Shown: positions 11,033-23,902, counted from the stretch's first letter. The stretch: DNA of 64,000 nt from Desarmillaria ectypa (GCA_030407005.1 JAUDYN010000001.1:2976001-3040000); one strand, 5' to 3'. Notes: generated by a model not told the origin, from the sequence alone. Made by a program: numbers and translations.

Positions 11033-12687
11033 TTAAAGAGACATGCCCTCGGCCGCTATCCTGACCAAAAACATTTTCGTATCTGCTAGAACGAGAAGCC
11101 GTCCCAGCCCTGCAAATACTAGATTTGCAGATCCCGCTCCGAGATAAATTTTCCCAATGAGTGTTCCTTTATTGTCCCAAACCTATCTCAGTATGTGAGC
11201 TGATAGACGGGGGAAAATAAATCTGCATGAACGCACATGTACACCGTCCCCAGTGGAGGCGTAGACATTACCTTGAGTGTCAACGTTGATGCCTGGAGAA
11301 TGAGTTAGTTCACTTAATAATACGTTCCTTCCCAGATTCGTAGTGATCATTACCATCTGCGATTGCTGTGTCAATGTACGCGAATACTCTACGATTTTTG
11401 AGTGCTTCGGTTTCAGGGTCAACCTCAAACGCATAGCTTAAGACAGCGATATGATGAGCTGATTTAACGAACAACAAAAAACTTCATACATTGTAGAGGG
11501 AAGCGTTTGGTTGACTCCCAAGAATCCCCCCTCACTTGAAGTGTCGCCACTGTACAAATTCATCAGCATGAATTTAGAAAGCTACACCAGAGAAGCTAAC
11601 ATGTAACACGTTGAGCCGTCGGGTGAGAATGCAATACCATTCGGCAATCCCATTCCATCAGCTACAACGCGGACCGAGCCCGTAGTGGGATCAAAGCGAT
11701 AGATTTGCGTAGGCATCAGTGGAAGGGGTCGGAAATGGTTCAACCATCCATATCTGAGGACAGTCAACAAGCTTCCTGTCCCGTAATGAATGATTTCACT
11801 GACGTCGGATCCGTGAAGAACATGTTTCTGCTCAGGGGGTGCACCTTTATATCATTGAGAGAATTGAATTGCCGACCTGCGTAACATGACTGTCAGCTGA
11901 TCGCATATGAACCGCATATAGCTTTACCAAGAAAGTTGTCCAGGAGAACAGTGGTATCGTACGGCGGATGAGGATTAATGAGTACGATCGAAGGAGGAGA
12001 GTATGCGCGACCTGAAGTGACAACCAGGAGTGAGCCGTTGTATGGTCCCGTTCCGCCATTCGCCATTTGGACTGTCTCTGCGAGACTTAGCTACGGCGCC
12101 TCGGACATGAAGTTTAAACATCAGGTTCAGAAAAAAAGCAACGACCTACAGTTGTATAGGGAACGTTGACCGTCCCAGATGTATTGACAGCATCAACAGC
12201 CGCCTCAACCCCGGCCATGCTAATCTTAGAAATGACATTATTATGGTCCCAGTCGCTCATACCAAGGTCACCTCCAGCATTACTCGCGAAGAAAACCTCA
12301 TCTGTCTCGGGAACGTATATAGGTGCCTCATGAGCAAAAGCAAATGTGGAATTCGATGCGACTTCATAAATGGCAGGTGATTCACCCAGAACATCGATGA
12401 ACGAAGCATCGAATATCTGGAAAAATGGAGGGCCCGAGTTGGTAGGATTGAAGAATTCGTCAGCGCTGAATGCGTTTTCACGGAACGTGGCATTAGCTCC
12501 CAGGACGGCAAATTCAGTTGTATCTATGAACTGAAGTAGAGATTAGCGTTCTTACAGCTCATGCAGCGGTCCACCACGAAGTTACCACAGAGTTGGACGG
12601 AATAAAACTTCCATTTGACTGGGAAACAACTTGCAGCACCCAGACGCCGAATAGCAGTAAAAGAGAGACTTTGAGACCGTCGAACAT
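11033..12687 (-). CDS. Secreted SMP-30/gluconolactonase-like beta-propeller protein
   Basis: The first residues (MFDGLKVSLLLLFGVWVLQV, then VSQSNGS) form a signal peptide, so the protein is probably secreted. Family features are PIYVPETDEVFFASNAGGD near residue 120, FNSLNDIKVH, MFFTDPTYGW, IYRFDPTTGSVRVV, the strongly conserved GLPNGIAFSPDGSTCYV, and DGINVDTQGNVYAS. These match the SMP-30/LRE-like lactonohydrolase propeller, with Asn and Asp residues that bind a divalent metal. Many short introns interrupt it, and the frame I follow ends FLVRIAAEGMSL. Members hydrolyse lactones, but the substrate cannot be told from sequence. The length, about 400 residues, is normal for fungal members. Confidence 0.82.
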
Positions 12688-12960
12688 GAGGACCTGCTTG
12701 TTTAGTCAAGACGATACCGAGTCCTCATTTTATATGTCAAGCTGAGACCTATCTCCGAAGATAGAGCGAGTGTCTTACCATGAGGACGAGGCGGAACGGA
12801 CGGTTCACGTCATTTTACGTCGCCGCAACAGTGTCGGAGCGGTATTCTTTAAAATCATTTCAATTGTTCGTGTCATATAACCCACCAAATCCACACAGTA
12901 GTAGTACCTAATAACAATTAAAAAGCGATAAGCATCAGAAGCAAACCAAAAGAGCTGTCC

Positions 12961-15900
12961 TTAATCCAGCGTCTCAGCTCCCGCATCCGTTGCTAAACCC
13001 CGCAGGTTCTCTTTAATGTGCCGAATCCTCTCTTCCATGTCATCCAGTCTCCTCGTCATCGAAATAATCTCATCGCCGAGCTTTGTTGGATCGAAACGAC
13101 CGTCCGTTACCGCAACGACGGCACCTTTTCCTGCTGACAGCTCGTCCCATAGTGCAGTGACCACACCATGGATCCATTTCTCCCGCTCTTCTGTCGTCTG
13201 TAGCACCTTCCGTCTCCCAGACTCGGCTTTGTATCCCATCCGCGCCAGCGTCCATATATTGCTGATAACCAGAAGCACAATGACGAAAATCAGGATGGTA
13301 GTAGAAGACGACTGGTCCCAAGCGTCCCCGATGAGCTCCAGAGCGCCTTTGGTGCTTTGTTTGGCAACAGACGCTGTACCCTCGAATGTATCCCATGCCC
13401 ATTGTAGACCACGGCGATTACGTTCATGTTCGCGTTGTTTTTCTGATGTTGGTTCAAGCGTAGGCTGCTTGACATCGGCAGCAGCGACAGGTTCAACGAG
13501 CGCTAGGGCAGCTGGGTCCACACCTTCAGGTACGAACTCGGACTGGTGCTCTTGTATATAGACACGCATAGCTTTCTCCAGATCAGCATGATATACCCTC
13601 TGGCCGTCAATGGCCGATCTCTCGATGATACCTAGATGTGAGTTTCATAGATAAATTATATCAGAAAGGTAGTGACAAACAGAAACTCTCACCCTTGATG
13701 AAGCTCCTTCCAGTCCACTCAACCTGGGTAGTCACAATCACTTTGGAAGACATAGCACTGGCCCACATGATGCAAGTCCTTGTCTTCACTGAAAAGACAC
13801 CGCCGCTAGGAACGTCTGGTGTCCGTGTCGTCGTGACAGTGACAACATAATCATCAAAGTCACAGTGCACGGTCTCGTCGTGAATTTCGCACTTTGTCTG
13901 TTTCGGCCCAACACTGTTGTTTAGCGGCTTGACGTACGACATGTTTCGGGCAAGGAGTTTGGAGTCAGGCCCAATCGGGGCCCAATCAGATACTTGGATA
14001 TCTGTCAACCTGTTAACCTTGAAGATCAAGATATTATGCAAGAGAAAGACACGCCTATAAGCTTCTGATCAACGACCAAGAACTCCTTCATGAACCCACT
14101 CGCGAACATAAGATTGTATATCCGTTCGGGAGTACCTGGTATGATCATCTCCAAAGCCTTCTCAGAATAATGCGTCCCGTCCTTGCCGCACTGGCACTGC
14201 GTCACCTTGCTCTGAACGGTTCCAATTTGTTTACCGACAATGACAGCATCACCGTTGACGCCACCGCCAATAATAGTTCCTTCAATAATCTGATCAACGG
14301 CTTGTTCCACAGAACCTGAACCGAGACTTTGGGTGTCTTCAGGGCGAGCAAGGCGCCAAATATTGTAGATGACATCAAACGTCGTGTCTCTGGACAAAAA
14401 GGAAGCAAAGTTATACTTGGCTTGACGCGTCGTGATCTGAATGGCGTTGGGTATCACAAAAGCGGTCATCTTCTTCTCCAAGGCGATGATCTCGTAAATA
14501 GGTATAGAGAGCTACCAAAAATGTTGCATTACATCTGTCAAGAGAAGGACATCTGGAATGACTTACATCTGTGATCCACCCAAAGATGTTTGCATGAAAA
14601 CAAATATGGTTTTCGGATATGTATAGCCTCCCTTGAATCAGAATCTCTCGTTGTAGCGCGCAGCCGTAATCTGGTAAGAGATTAGTTGGCCGGACACGTA
14701 CGACAATGCTCTATGACGCACCTTCGATCAAATAATCACCCTCCGGTATGGTAGGGAATAATTCATGAAAGTCAGCGTTCCTTCTACTGCTGGCCACAGC
14801 GAAGCCAGTAACAGGTATGTCAGAAGAGCCCAAGTCCAAATCCATCAAAGGGTCTAATTCATCTGAATCGTCTTCGTCTTCGTCTTCGGTCTCGTCCTCC
14901 AGTCCTGAGTAATAGTCAGGTCCTCCACCGGCCTGGTCATCGGGATACTCGGAATTTATGTCACTGTGAACTGACGTCGACTTGCGCCTTGGTGATGCTG
15001 TAGATGACCGCTTCGACTTTGGCGAAAAGTCAGACGATCCTGCTCTGGTATGTGATGAGGTAGAACCTGTACGGTACAAGTATGGTGGGGAAGGCAAGGA
15101 AGATTTCCTTTGGGCAGGAGGACTTAGCTGGACCTGTTGAGGCGGTGAGAGAACGGGATTAGCCATTGCTAAACCAGAAGCAGCGATGGCGCTCGCGAGA
15201 CCTGTTGGTTTTGAAGAGGGGCGTTTCCATGGCCGGCTTGTCGGCTTCTTCTGATTCTGGCCATTTTGTGGTGTGATCACGGAGTTAACCGATGTGGCGT
15301 CAGTGTCTCGAGACGCGGCAAGGGACGTCTTGCCGTTCGTCACTACTGTCCCAATATTTTCTCGTGAATTTTCTGGAATTTCAGGCATCGTTATTGACGT
15401 AGGTGAATCCACAATGGCTGCCTTGGAAACATCGTCTGGATTTTGATCCATTGGATTGTCTTTGACATCTCCGAGACTGAGATTTGGTGTCGTGGCGGCT
15501 CGGGAATGGACAGTGGATATGGGTGGCGGTGGAGGTACGTTTTCCAGGGATTTGTTGGATGATTTTCGGTGTATCTCGGGCGTGAATGGAGCAGCCAGTG
15601 TCCCGCCAGCAGGCAAAGGCGGCATCTTGGAAGTGGTATCTTTCGTAAAGGCGGCCGTGAAGGCCTCGCGAAGGTTGGATTTTGAGGATGACGCCGTATT
15701 TGGACGTGAAGGAGGTCGCGATTGGGAAGCGGGGCCCGTCTTTGGTGATATAGTCGCGAGATCAGCGACAGTTGGGAGTAAGGGCAGTGCAGACGGGGGT
15801 TTTGAAGGCGATGAAGGTGTTCGACGACGGGCGCTATTGTTGTCAATGCTCGCACTACCATCCATACCATTGCTACCATTTGCAATGCCATTTTCCTTCT

Positions 15901-16198
15901 CTTTACTTGTATCGCCCGAAGTCGAGCTCGGCGACGGCGGTACAACCATGACACTTGGATTGTCTTCCTGCAGCGATACATTAGGCTGACCGGTATTTAT
16001 TCTCGAGGCCTGGACATTCGTAGACTTTTTAACCGGTGAACTGGATGGAATTCCGGACGGAGACGCGGTCGCGCTGATAGCAGATAAAGTTCGGCTGCGA
16101 GGGGCGGGCGAAGGTGAGTGGTGGGAGTCAAAGGAACGATCGCGGTTATGCGTAGAACTGGGCGACTTGACAAGCTTTGAGAAAAAGTTAGGCGCCAT
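12961..16198 (-). CDS. GRAM-VASt domain protein, Lam/Ysp sterol-transfer type
   Basis: The start MAPNFFSKLVKSPSSTHN is preferred to an in-frame ATG at 16252 because it begins the conserved-looking N-terminus. About 440 residues are Ser/Pro-rich, with an acidic run (DETEDEDEDDSDELD). A GRAM domain follows (FHELFPTIPEGDYLIE, ILIQGRLYISENHICFHANI, FGWITD, IPIYEIIALEKK). Next is a VASt (StAR-like) domain (YSEKALEMIIPGTPERIYNL to VTTQVEWTGRSFIK). One transmembrane helix (TTILIFVIVLLVISNIWTL) is followed by a coiled C-terminus ending TDAGAETLD. Yeast Lam/Ysp proteins with this order sit in the ER at contact sites and move sterols to the plasma membrane or mitochondria. The same role is inferred here. 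Introns lie near 14050, 14515 and 14665-14720, among others. Confidence 0.88.
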
Positions 16199-16949
16199 TG
16201 CGATTACCTGAATCCAATGGCGACGATGAAGAACAACGACGCCCGGGTCCAATGTCCGCGTCCCAATCCTTTGTCACACTGTTACTGTGACATTATACAG
16301 CCTCCAATTGTCAATTCTGCCGCAATTTTTTGGTTGGGTGGTGTCGTAAGTATTTCCCAAAGCACTCCCACAGACTCGTACTACGCCCAGAAACCTTAGC
16401 GTTTCTGAATTCTTGTAGCAAACCCATCCCAATCAGTGTGCCAAGTTCAACCAAAACCTTAACGGTCTTCATGAAATTGCCCAACAGCTCCAAATCTTCA
16501 AGTTGTTTGTGTACAGTGTCATGACCTCAACGTTTTACTCTACTTCGCTTCCATATATCCGAGAGATGGGTCGAGTGATATGGGTTGTCTGAGAATCCTC
16601 ACCACCTTGCGATATCCATCATGTTCCGGATTTCATGCACTGGGGACATTGACAATCGAGCAACATTGCTCCATGGCACTGGATACACGCAAAGGTCGAG
16701 ACCATTTCGCAGATGGGCCTGTCCGAGGCAGCACGCTAGTTAACCAAAGTTGCATAGGAAGAATTCGAGGTACTGGAATACACTATCAGTACTTGGCGGT
16801 AGTATGAGGGTGCGCCTTGTTTAGTGCTTTGACGTACCCAAAACGGACTTTGTGTTCCAATTCGACCTTCCCAGCTCCTGGATATGTGCATCAACCAATG
16901 CCTAATCCATACTAACGAATTATCCCTTGTCTGCATCCTATCTGACCTT

Positions 16950-17730
16950 TGTGCTAGCTCCATCTCGCAACTAACGAAGCAATAATTATTGCTCGACAGA
17001 GAGTGTGCTTTCCCACCAAGGATTTGCATTGTTGCACAAGAACCAAGGACCCTGTAGCGATATGGCTCATTCCCACAATAACAATCCATCCCGAACAAGA
17101 CGGCTTCGCCACAAAATACGAGAGCAAATAAATTAGTAGGTACGCCACACGCCCCCACCCGAGCCTCATCTGATTCGGATTTCAGCTTCGCAGAAAAATC
17201 CAAGCCCGTATTTGACATTCCAAAGAACTTGAGTTCAGATGGAACCGTGCAGCAGAGAGCAACCGAACGACTTCAAAGGATGGTGCCGCTACCCTTCAAC
17301 GCTTTCTTGTGTGATTCGGTACTCCAGGATCCCAGCAACACCTGTTACAGGACTTCGGTTTTGCACTTCTCGAATGCCGAGATGTTCATACGATGAGCCG
17401 CCACTGGCACCTGATGCGTTGTTCGAATTCATCACAGAAGTTCAAGAATCGGTGTAGCACTTTTTCCACAGGTCGAAGCATCCCCACGTTCTGGTAGCCT
17501 TCTTCATCACGTAGGTGGTTTTTCTCTTACCCGTGCCGAAGCTGTGTCCGCGATAGTGAATGAATCTTATATTCCATACAAGCGATTTTGCAATGCCCCG
17601 CAAGCAAATTTCAAAGTCCTCTCTCTCCATACCAAAAAGGGACCCACCTATGACACGAACGTCAACGACAGTACTAACAAAAATCTTTCGACACACATGT
17701 CCAGCTGCATCTGGAGTTTTCAATGTAGAA
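16950..17730 (-). pseudogene. Relic of a WSC-domain protein
   Basis: Two pieces look like WSC (cysteine-rich carbohydrate-binding) domains. The upper one has TPDAAGHVCRK, then SLFGMEREDFEIC. A one-base shift after EIC would give a C-x-C-G-A-L-Q-N reading, the usual CYCG core. The lower one (about 17150-17080) reads CGEAVLFGMDCYCGNEP, a near-perfect core, but the expected downstream cysteines fall in a different frame. Stops and frame changes separate the pieces, and no start or signal peptide can be joined. WSC domains occur in fungal wall sensors, copper radical oxidases and glucanases, and I cannot say which this was. It could be chance, but two copies of the core on one strand argue against that. 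Confidence 0.4.
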
Positions 17731-18384
17731 ATTCCCTGAGAGTAGAAGCTTTGTCCGCCGATGGCGCTTTACCGGAAAGTACGATTTCATAACAATTTTC
17801 ATTTCGTCTTCGTTGATAACGCTTTTCGATATTTTTCCGACATTGATCAAGTGCAGTATCACAAGGTCGTTACGAAATTGGCGTGATAACCTGCTGGGAC
17901 ATATGAGCTGGTATACGACGTTCAAGTATAATAGGCGCGTGCCTTGTAATCTTGCAGCGATGTATACCGCCAGTATGGCAGCTCCGAGTCTGGCGTCCGT
18001 ACCGTTTGTATGCCTCTCGTTGCCGTCCAACGTTAAAATGTCATACGCTGGGGCGTCCACATGGAATCAGCTGCCATGATACTTACTTGATAAAGGTGGC
18101 AAGGCCCGCGTGTCAATGCAGTCGTGCATGTGAGGCTTAAAGTTGGTCCTGTAGATGTCTGTACTAACCCGGAGCATCAGAGAATATGTTCGGCAATTCT
18201 CGTACATAATGGACCTCCATTAAGGACCTCTTAAGGTTCAATAGTATCAAAGGCTGTTTGAATACCTGGTACGCCTTGCTTTTCCATGACAACGCGTTTG
18301 TTTTTGACTTTTCGCCTTGTTCAGTATATGGCAAGATGTCTCTTATAAATCCCCTTGGGCTCTCACACTACGAACTCTTCACCC

Positions 18385-18906
18385 ATGTGGGCCGTACATA
18401 CACTTGCAGCGATCTTCAATGGATCTCGACTGCACTGTACATTCACCTCCATGAGCAGAAAATGCTACCTTTTTACACCTTCTCCTCAAGAACTAGCCTC
18501 CAAAACTCTTGCTTCCAAGCCTCTATCGCGACGCACCACATTTATTTCTATTCTTCCAGGACATATTCGCGTCCAATTCTACACGCATGCACGTTATGCC
18601 ATAGTCAACAGGCCTCCCTGCATTCAAGCTGACATTCGTCTTTCCGACTCGGGTGATCTTGAAGTGCAAACCTTCAAGGACGTGTTCGGCTTGCACAGCT
18701 GTGCGGTCAGCAAAGCTTATTTTTTAATTTCTTTTTTTGATTTTCGGCTGAATGCATTGCAGATCGTTGACGAGCACGGAGGGTTATGTACTAGAACCGA
18801 GTCAATCATTTCTTTCCGTGACATACTGGAATTCTCCGATTCAAGAGCATGCATTAAAGTTACCGGTTGGGAAAATACAATTTGTTCTGCATTTGTATAT
18901 GACTGA
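18385..18906 (+). CDS. Doubtful orphan ORF
   Basis: An open frame of 174 codons starts MWAVHTLAAIFNGSRLH and ends CSAFVYD. A TATA-like TTATAAAT lies at about 18342-18349. Inside is an intron-like stretch (18706-18762, polypyrimidine run then TTGCAG) of 57 nt that can be spliced without changing frame. I recognise no domain, and the surroundings are degenerate. It could be a lineage-specific gene or a chance ORF. Confidence 0.25.
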   Translation: MWAVHTLAAIFNGSRLHCTFTSMSRKCYLFTPSPQELASKTLASKPLSRRTTFISILPGHIRVQFYTHARYAIVNRPPCIQADIRLSDSGDLEVQTFKDVFGLHSCAVSKAYFLISFFDFRLNALQIVDEHGGLCTRTESIISFRDILEFSDSRACIKVTGWENTICSAFVYD

Positions 18907-20000
18907 CTGACTTGGGTAGAACCATACATCTCTGACTCCGTACGAATGCAACGTGAAATTCGCTGTGCCATGCTGTTGTTTCTCCGATCCTTGGAAATGC
19001 TCATAACCACCACTTGTGCGATCTGGCTATATCTGTAGCTGACCGGTCAGTCACCTTCAAGAAGCCTCAAAGAAACGCCGGAATCTGCACACAGTAATAA
19101 CCTATATGAGTGCATTGTTTGGAGTAATGTGTAACGTGTTTTGGAACGTGAGAGGCTGACGTGAATAGCTTCTCCCATTTTAGCCCTCAACCCGGCAATA
19201 CAGGACATATTCATGGGGATGTTCTCATGGCCCTGCCTACCAGGTACCCGCGAACGCCTCTGAATATATGTGTGGCAACTAGCAAATCGCAACCCTTGTC
19301 AAATCTGGCGCGTTTCGAGTTTGTTAAAAATTTAGCGAGTGCGGTTGCATTTCAGGACGTCTATTCGCGTTGCCGAATTTCCCACCAGGATTGAAGAGCG
19401 AAATATTCGGAAACCCTATGCACCCACGAAAATGGTAATTCTATTGTCTGCAGGCAGCAACGATTGCGATGGGGTAAAGCGCACCATAACTCTTACCGTT
19501 CAATGTTCCAATTCCGAAAGTATCAGTAAAAGGGAAGGTCGAGGACAGAGAAACAGGACAAATGGAGCACGCTAATCGTAGGGTCAATACATTCTTTCCC
19601 CCTAAGCGACTTGGCACTAACCAGCCTCCCTTCTATCTAGGCACCAGGTAATCAGCTGTAATCACATCAATTGATTCTCCAGCCCGTCGAGATACTGCGG
19701 ATCACCACCGAATAAGTACCGAGAGCAAGGTTTGGATTGTGAATGGTGAAATACCAAGCTCCGTGACTACTTAATCTGCGATAACACGACATTTTCAAGG
19801 GTCGCATTTCATGCATGCGGGCTTATGCATAGCCAATTCAAGCCTCCAGTGGAACCTCGTCTCTAGCGTTGACATCGCTGTTGCCAGCTACCATCGCACC
19901 ACTATCCGTACGTTACGATCTAAAGTGTCTTCTTTCTCTCAGGGTTTATATTCAAACGAGCAGGTGCCCATTGATACCCCCCTCGCACATCCACCGCAGC

Positions 20001-21671
20001 ATGGCTGTTTCGTCACATCCACATTCCCATATCGTCGGTTTTCATCCTAGAAGATGGACGCTCAACGACGACGTCGTTCTCTACATCGTACAGCTGATGT
20101 GCGCTGGCTCGGCACCATGGACTCCCTTTGGCCCTTCAACAAAAGATGTCCGCATGTTAGCCGCATCCTCTCGTCATCTCAGAAGAATATGTCTTCCACA
20201 CGTGTACTGCCGCTATCAGTGGGCATGGAATAGCGTAACCCCCAGAAGATCGGCATTCATGCCCTCGACGCTATGGACCTACGTAACGTCAGAGCAGCAC
20301 CTCCTCCTTCCTTCTCCTAATCTCACACTTACTCAGGTTTTTCGAACTTGACATCCAAAAGTTCTTCGGGGGCCATTCCGACCTTGTCATGGACGAAACT
20401 CTTCAATTCCCCAAAGCTCTGCCAGATAACATTGCTGCTGCATTTCCCTTTATGAAGAACCTGCGAACAGTGTGCTTGTCACAATTCACAGTTTGTGGAC
20501 CCTGGCGAGAGCTATTGGAATCCGTATTTCTCGCGCCCGCTCTTCAATCTTTGGAGATACGTAATTCCCCGTGGCAGAGATACACAGAGATATTTGACAT
20601 ACACGACATTCCAACCCCTTCTTTGCGGGAATTCGTCTACCACGGCCCGTTCGCATCGCTACCCGCTAGGAAAGCACAACAAGACATTGGCCGGCGTGGG
20701 ATGGTCCAACGCGCTACAGAACTTTCTATCCTACGTCCCCTGATCCATAGCTTCCGGGCCTCGCTCGAAGCCCTTGAGCTTCCAGCAGAACTCTTTTTCG
20801 ACTTGTTCGATGCAGAGTTCCCCGTCCTTCGCGAGCTTCGCGTCGAAGGAGTCTTGCCGGGACATGGTCCTTCTGATTCGTGGGTGCGGCTGCTCAGGCT
20901 CGCGCCACGCTTACGCGTTTTGAATGTGCGTTTGGTCCCGAGTGATCCAGACAGGGTGCGTCTCGTAGACCGGAAGCCTGAGTTCATCGATGTGATCGAC
21001 AGGCTACATTCCATCAGCCTTTCCAATCCTTCTCCGCACGACTTGATCTTTTGCTTGCTTCCCTCTACTTTGACGGAACTGTCTCTGACGACCTATCCAG
21101 ACCACACGACCACAGCCGATCTCGCGAGATGCTCCCTTCCCAAGGCCATTTTATCATGCCCCGACCTACTCTCCATCTTGAAGACCCTTTCCGTGTCCCA
21201 TCTTAGATCCCTCGCCATCTCGTACAAGTGGGACCGCCGCCAATCTCAAGAAGAGCTCCTACGGTACATTGCTCGCGCGTTCCCAGGATTGGACGTGCTG
21301 GAGCTGAATCAATACCATACGCCTGCTAATATGCAGAAGACGTGTATGGTGAGCCACATCGGAAATTTACCGTCCCGTAGCAACTAACAAGGCGCCCTTT
21401 TTAATAGAAACAAATCAAGGAAAGCCTCTCTTCCCTCTCTCGACTGAGATCTCTACGCCTGAATCTCGGATACATGCAAACCGGGCAATGGCTTTGCGAC
21501 ACGACTTTGCAATACGATAGGCATACGGCATGGGACCTGGGAACGTGGATTAAATCGCTCTATGATATTTCCTTTCTGGTTATGAAAGGACCGCTAGCGC
21601 CTTTTGACCGCCCTTATGGATGGGTGTGGACGTGGAGGACGTACGTAGTGAACGGCAGTGCGCAGTCGTAA
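20001..21671 (+). CDS. F-box/LRR-like protein
   Basis: The start is MAVSSHPHSHIVGFHPRRW. Residues about 18-75 look like a divergent F-box (WTLNDDVVLYIVQLM, then VRMLAASSRHLRRICLPHVY). A long Leu-rich part follows with irregular repeats (LRTVCLSQF, LQSLEIRN, LRELRVEGVL, LRVLNVRLV, LRSLAISYKW, LDVLELNQY, LRSLRLNLGYM). Exons are 20001-20287, 20337-21348 and 21408-21671. The first donor (AC|GTCAGA) was chosen because it joins TYVT to FFELDIQKFFGG in frame. Proteins of this type are expanded in agaricomycetes and are thought to be SCF ubiquitin-ligase substrate adaptors. That role is inferred here, since the F-box itself is weak. Confidence 0.65.
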
Positions 21672-22430
21672 ATTTTGGGGATGGCCACTAATCTGCTGGC
21701 GTTATTATTGGAACCTCAGGGTTGTACAGGGACAGTTCTATTCATAGCGTGTGTAATATAAAGAAGCATTGATATCATTAAACATTTTTCTCGACCGGTT
21801 TTCACCCTTGACAGGGAGAAGTTCACGGCGAGAGACGTAGTGGCGAACGTAGAATAGGAAGGGTCGCAGCGATCAGTTAGTACGGAGATCTTACCGTCCC
21901 AAGACAACCTTCCAGTACGTACACCTCGCCAACTTGGATTGGAAGATGAAACTCACTCGAAGTGATTCGGTAGTCAATCCGTATTTACTGCATCTCAACT
22001 CCAAAATAGCATGAAATCGTAAGTCTCCACATAAAAGGAGTAATGAACCACGAGCGGGAGATGCCGAATTCAACTCTTTAACTCGATCCTTTCTATGTAT
22101 GGCGTCTGACCCCATCATCTCAATTACCCTAAATCACAACCACCACAGATAATCGATAATTAGACGTCGCCAACCTCAAAAAATGACTGTAGATCTAAGC
22201 CTCTGAATATGACTCGACACTTGCCCGCACCATCATTGAAGCAGTGTTATGTGTATACGCCACAGACATTCCCTGAACGATGACTTAATGCTGTGCACGG
22301 ACGCGTGGCGGGAGATGAACAAGTACCGCTTTGGTGCGCGGGAATGGTCACGTGTGATTCCTTGTTAGCATGACGTCAATGACGACACAGGTATACGCAG
22401 CGTGGCAGTGTAACTGTTATTATAAATTCA
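21672..22430. other. Intergenic region upstream of the chitinase gene
   Basis: 759 bp with no gene I can support. It ends with TTATAAATTCA directly before the chitinase ATG. Confidence 0.45.
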
Positions 22431-23902
22431 ATGTCGACCAACTATGAGCCTCTACCTACATCAGAAGACGACACTTCAAATTTAAACGCTCAAAAGGCTG
22501 AGCTCAAAAAGAAGAAATTGCAACGAGTGCTACTTGTGCTCACCAGTATCTTCCTTGTATTTGTCTTGTTTGCTTGGAATCGGACGCCTACAATGACAAA
22601 GGGCAAGTACAGTGTCGGCTAGTACGTCCCCCTTCTCTTATTTTACCTTAAATCGCCTAACCATAATAATATAGTTTCGTCAATTGGGGCATATATGCAC
22701 GCAAATACCCGCCCTCTGCCATTCCTACCTCTGATCTCACCCATCTCCTCTACGCCTTTGCCAACATTTCCCCAGACACCGGTACCGTATCTCTCTCAGA
22801 CCAATGGGCAGATGAGCAAATACACTACGAAGGCGACAGCTGGAACGACCCCGACGCAAACTCAAAGTTCGTCTTTTCACCTTACCTTCCTACTACTAAA
22901 CTAACCACTTTATCCAGCCTCTACGGAAACTTCAAAGCCCTCCACCTCATCAAAAAAGCAAACAGGCACCTCAAACTCCTTCTCAGCATCGGCGGCTGGA
23001 CATACAGCCCCAGCATGCATCCCGTCGTCGTCGACCCAGCTAAACGCGCCCAGTTTGTACGGAGCAGTCTCCAGCTTCTCGAGGACTATGGTCTAGACGG
23101 ACTCGATGTAGACTACGAGTATCCACAGAACGACGCCCAGGCATCGGGGTATGTCCACCTCCTCCGCGAGCTCCGAGGAGCGTTGGACGCCCACGCACAG
23201 GGAAGGGGCGGGTACCGTTTCCTTCTCTCCATCGCTGCGCCCTGCGGGCCAGACAACTATCATAAGCTCCATGTTCGAGAGATGGACGCGTCCGTTGACC
23301 TTTGGAACTTGATGGCTTATGATTTTGCCGGTTCGTGGGACTCGGTAGCGGGCCATCAGGCGAACTTGTACGGTCCACCCATCAGTGCATCCCAGGCCGT
23401 GGACTATTACCGTTCCAAAGGAGTCCATCCTAGCAAGATTGTGCTCGGTATCCCGCTCTATGGACGGTCGTTCATGGGCACCGATGGGCCTGGCTCAAAG
23501 TACAGCGGGATTGGTGAGGGTAGCTGGGAACGTGGGGTGTATGATTACCGGGCTCTGCCTTTACCCGGGAGCCACATCCTGCGAGATGAGCACAAAAAGG
23601 CGAGCTGGACGTACGATTATCGTACGCGTGAAATGGTCAGCTTTGACTCGGAAGAGGTGGCTTGGTGGAAGGGCCAGTATATCCGGCAGCATGGTTTGGC
23701 GGGTGCAATGTACTGGGAACTCAGTGGTGACAAAGGGGGCGACGGCAGCCAGAGGTGCGAAGGTGGTAAAGGGAAGGACGTCCAGCCCGGTCAGAGTCTA
23801 GTTGCTGTTGTGAAGCATGCGATGGGTGGACTTGAGATGAACGAGTACAATTGGTTGCATTATAATCGTAGCAAATTTCCGAATATGAGGGAAGGCATGT
23901 AA
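22431..23902 (+). CDS. GH18 chitinase with N-terminal membrane anchor
   Basis: This glycoside hydrolase family 18 enzyme is predicted to cut beta-1,4-linked GlcNAc in chitin. The catalytic motif DGLDVDYEYP (DxxDxDxE) is intact, with the acid Glu at about 23117-23119. Other family marks are LLLSIGGWTYS, WNLMAYDFAGSWD, KIVLGIPLYGRSF, and AGAMYWELSGD near the end of the barrel. Exons run 22431-22621, 22675 to about 22865, and about 22919-23902. Instead of a cleavable signal, residues about 32-50 (VLLVLTSIFLVFVLFAWN) form a hydrophobic helix after a Lys-rich stretch (KKKKLQR). This predicts a type II membrane protein with the enzyme outside the cell or in the lumen. No chitin-binding module or Ser/Thr tail is present. 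A role in wall remodelling is inferred. Confidence 0.9.

Larger units (their letters stand above)
16199..20000. other. Gene-poor region
   Basis: About 3.8 kb of lower-GC DNA between two well-supported genes. All frames are broken by stops. The two things I can point to are a degraded WSC-domain relic on the minus strand (16950-17730) and a doubtful ORF at 18385-18906, each listed separately. I see no terminal repeats, transposase or tRNA. Confidence 0.5.

Noticed and set aside
13016..13561. Plus-strand ORF of 181 codons across the GRAM-VASt gene
   Set aside because: Exact antisense shadow of a well-supported coding exon.
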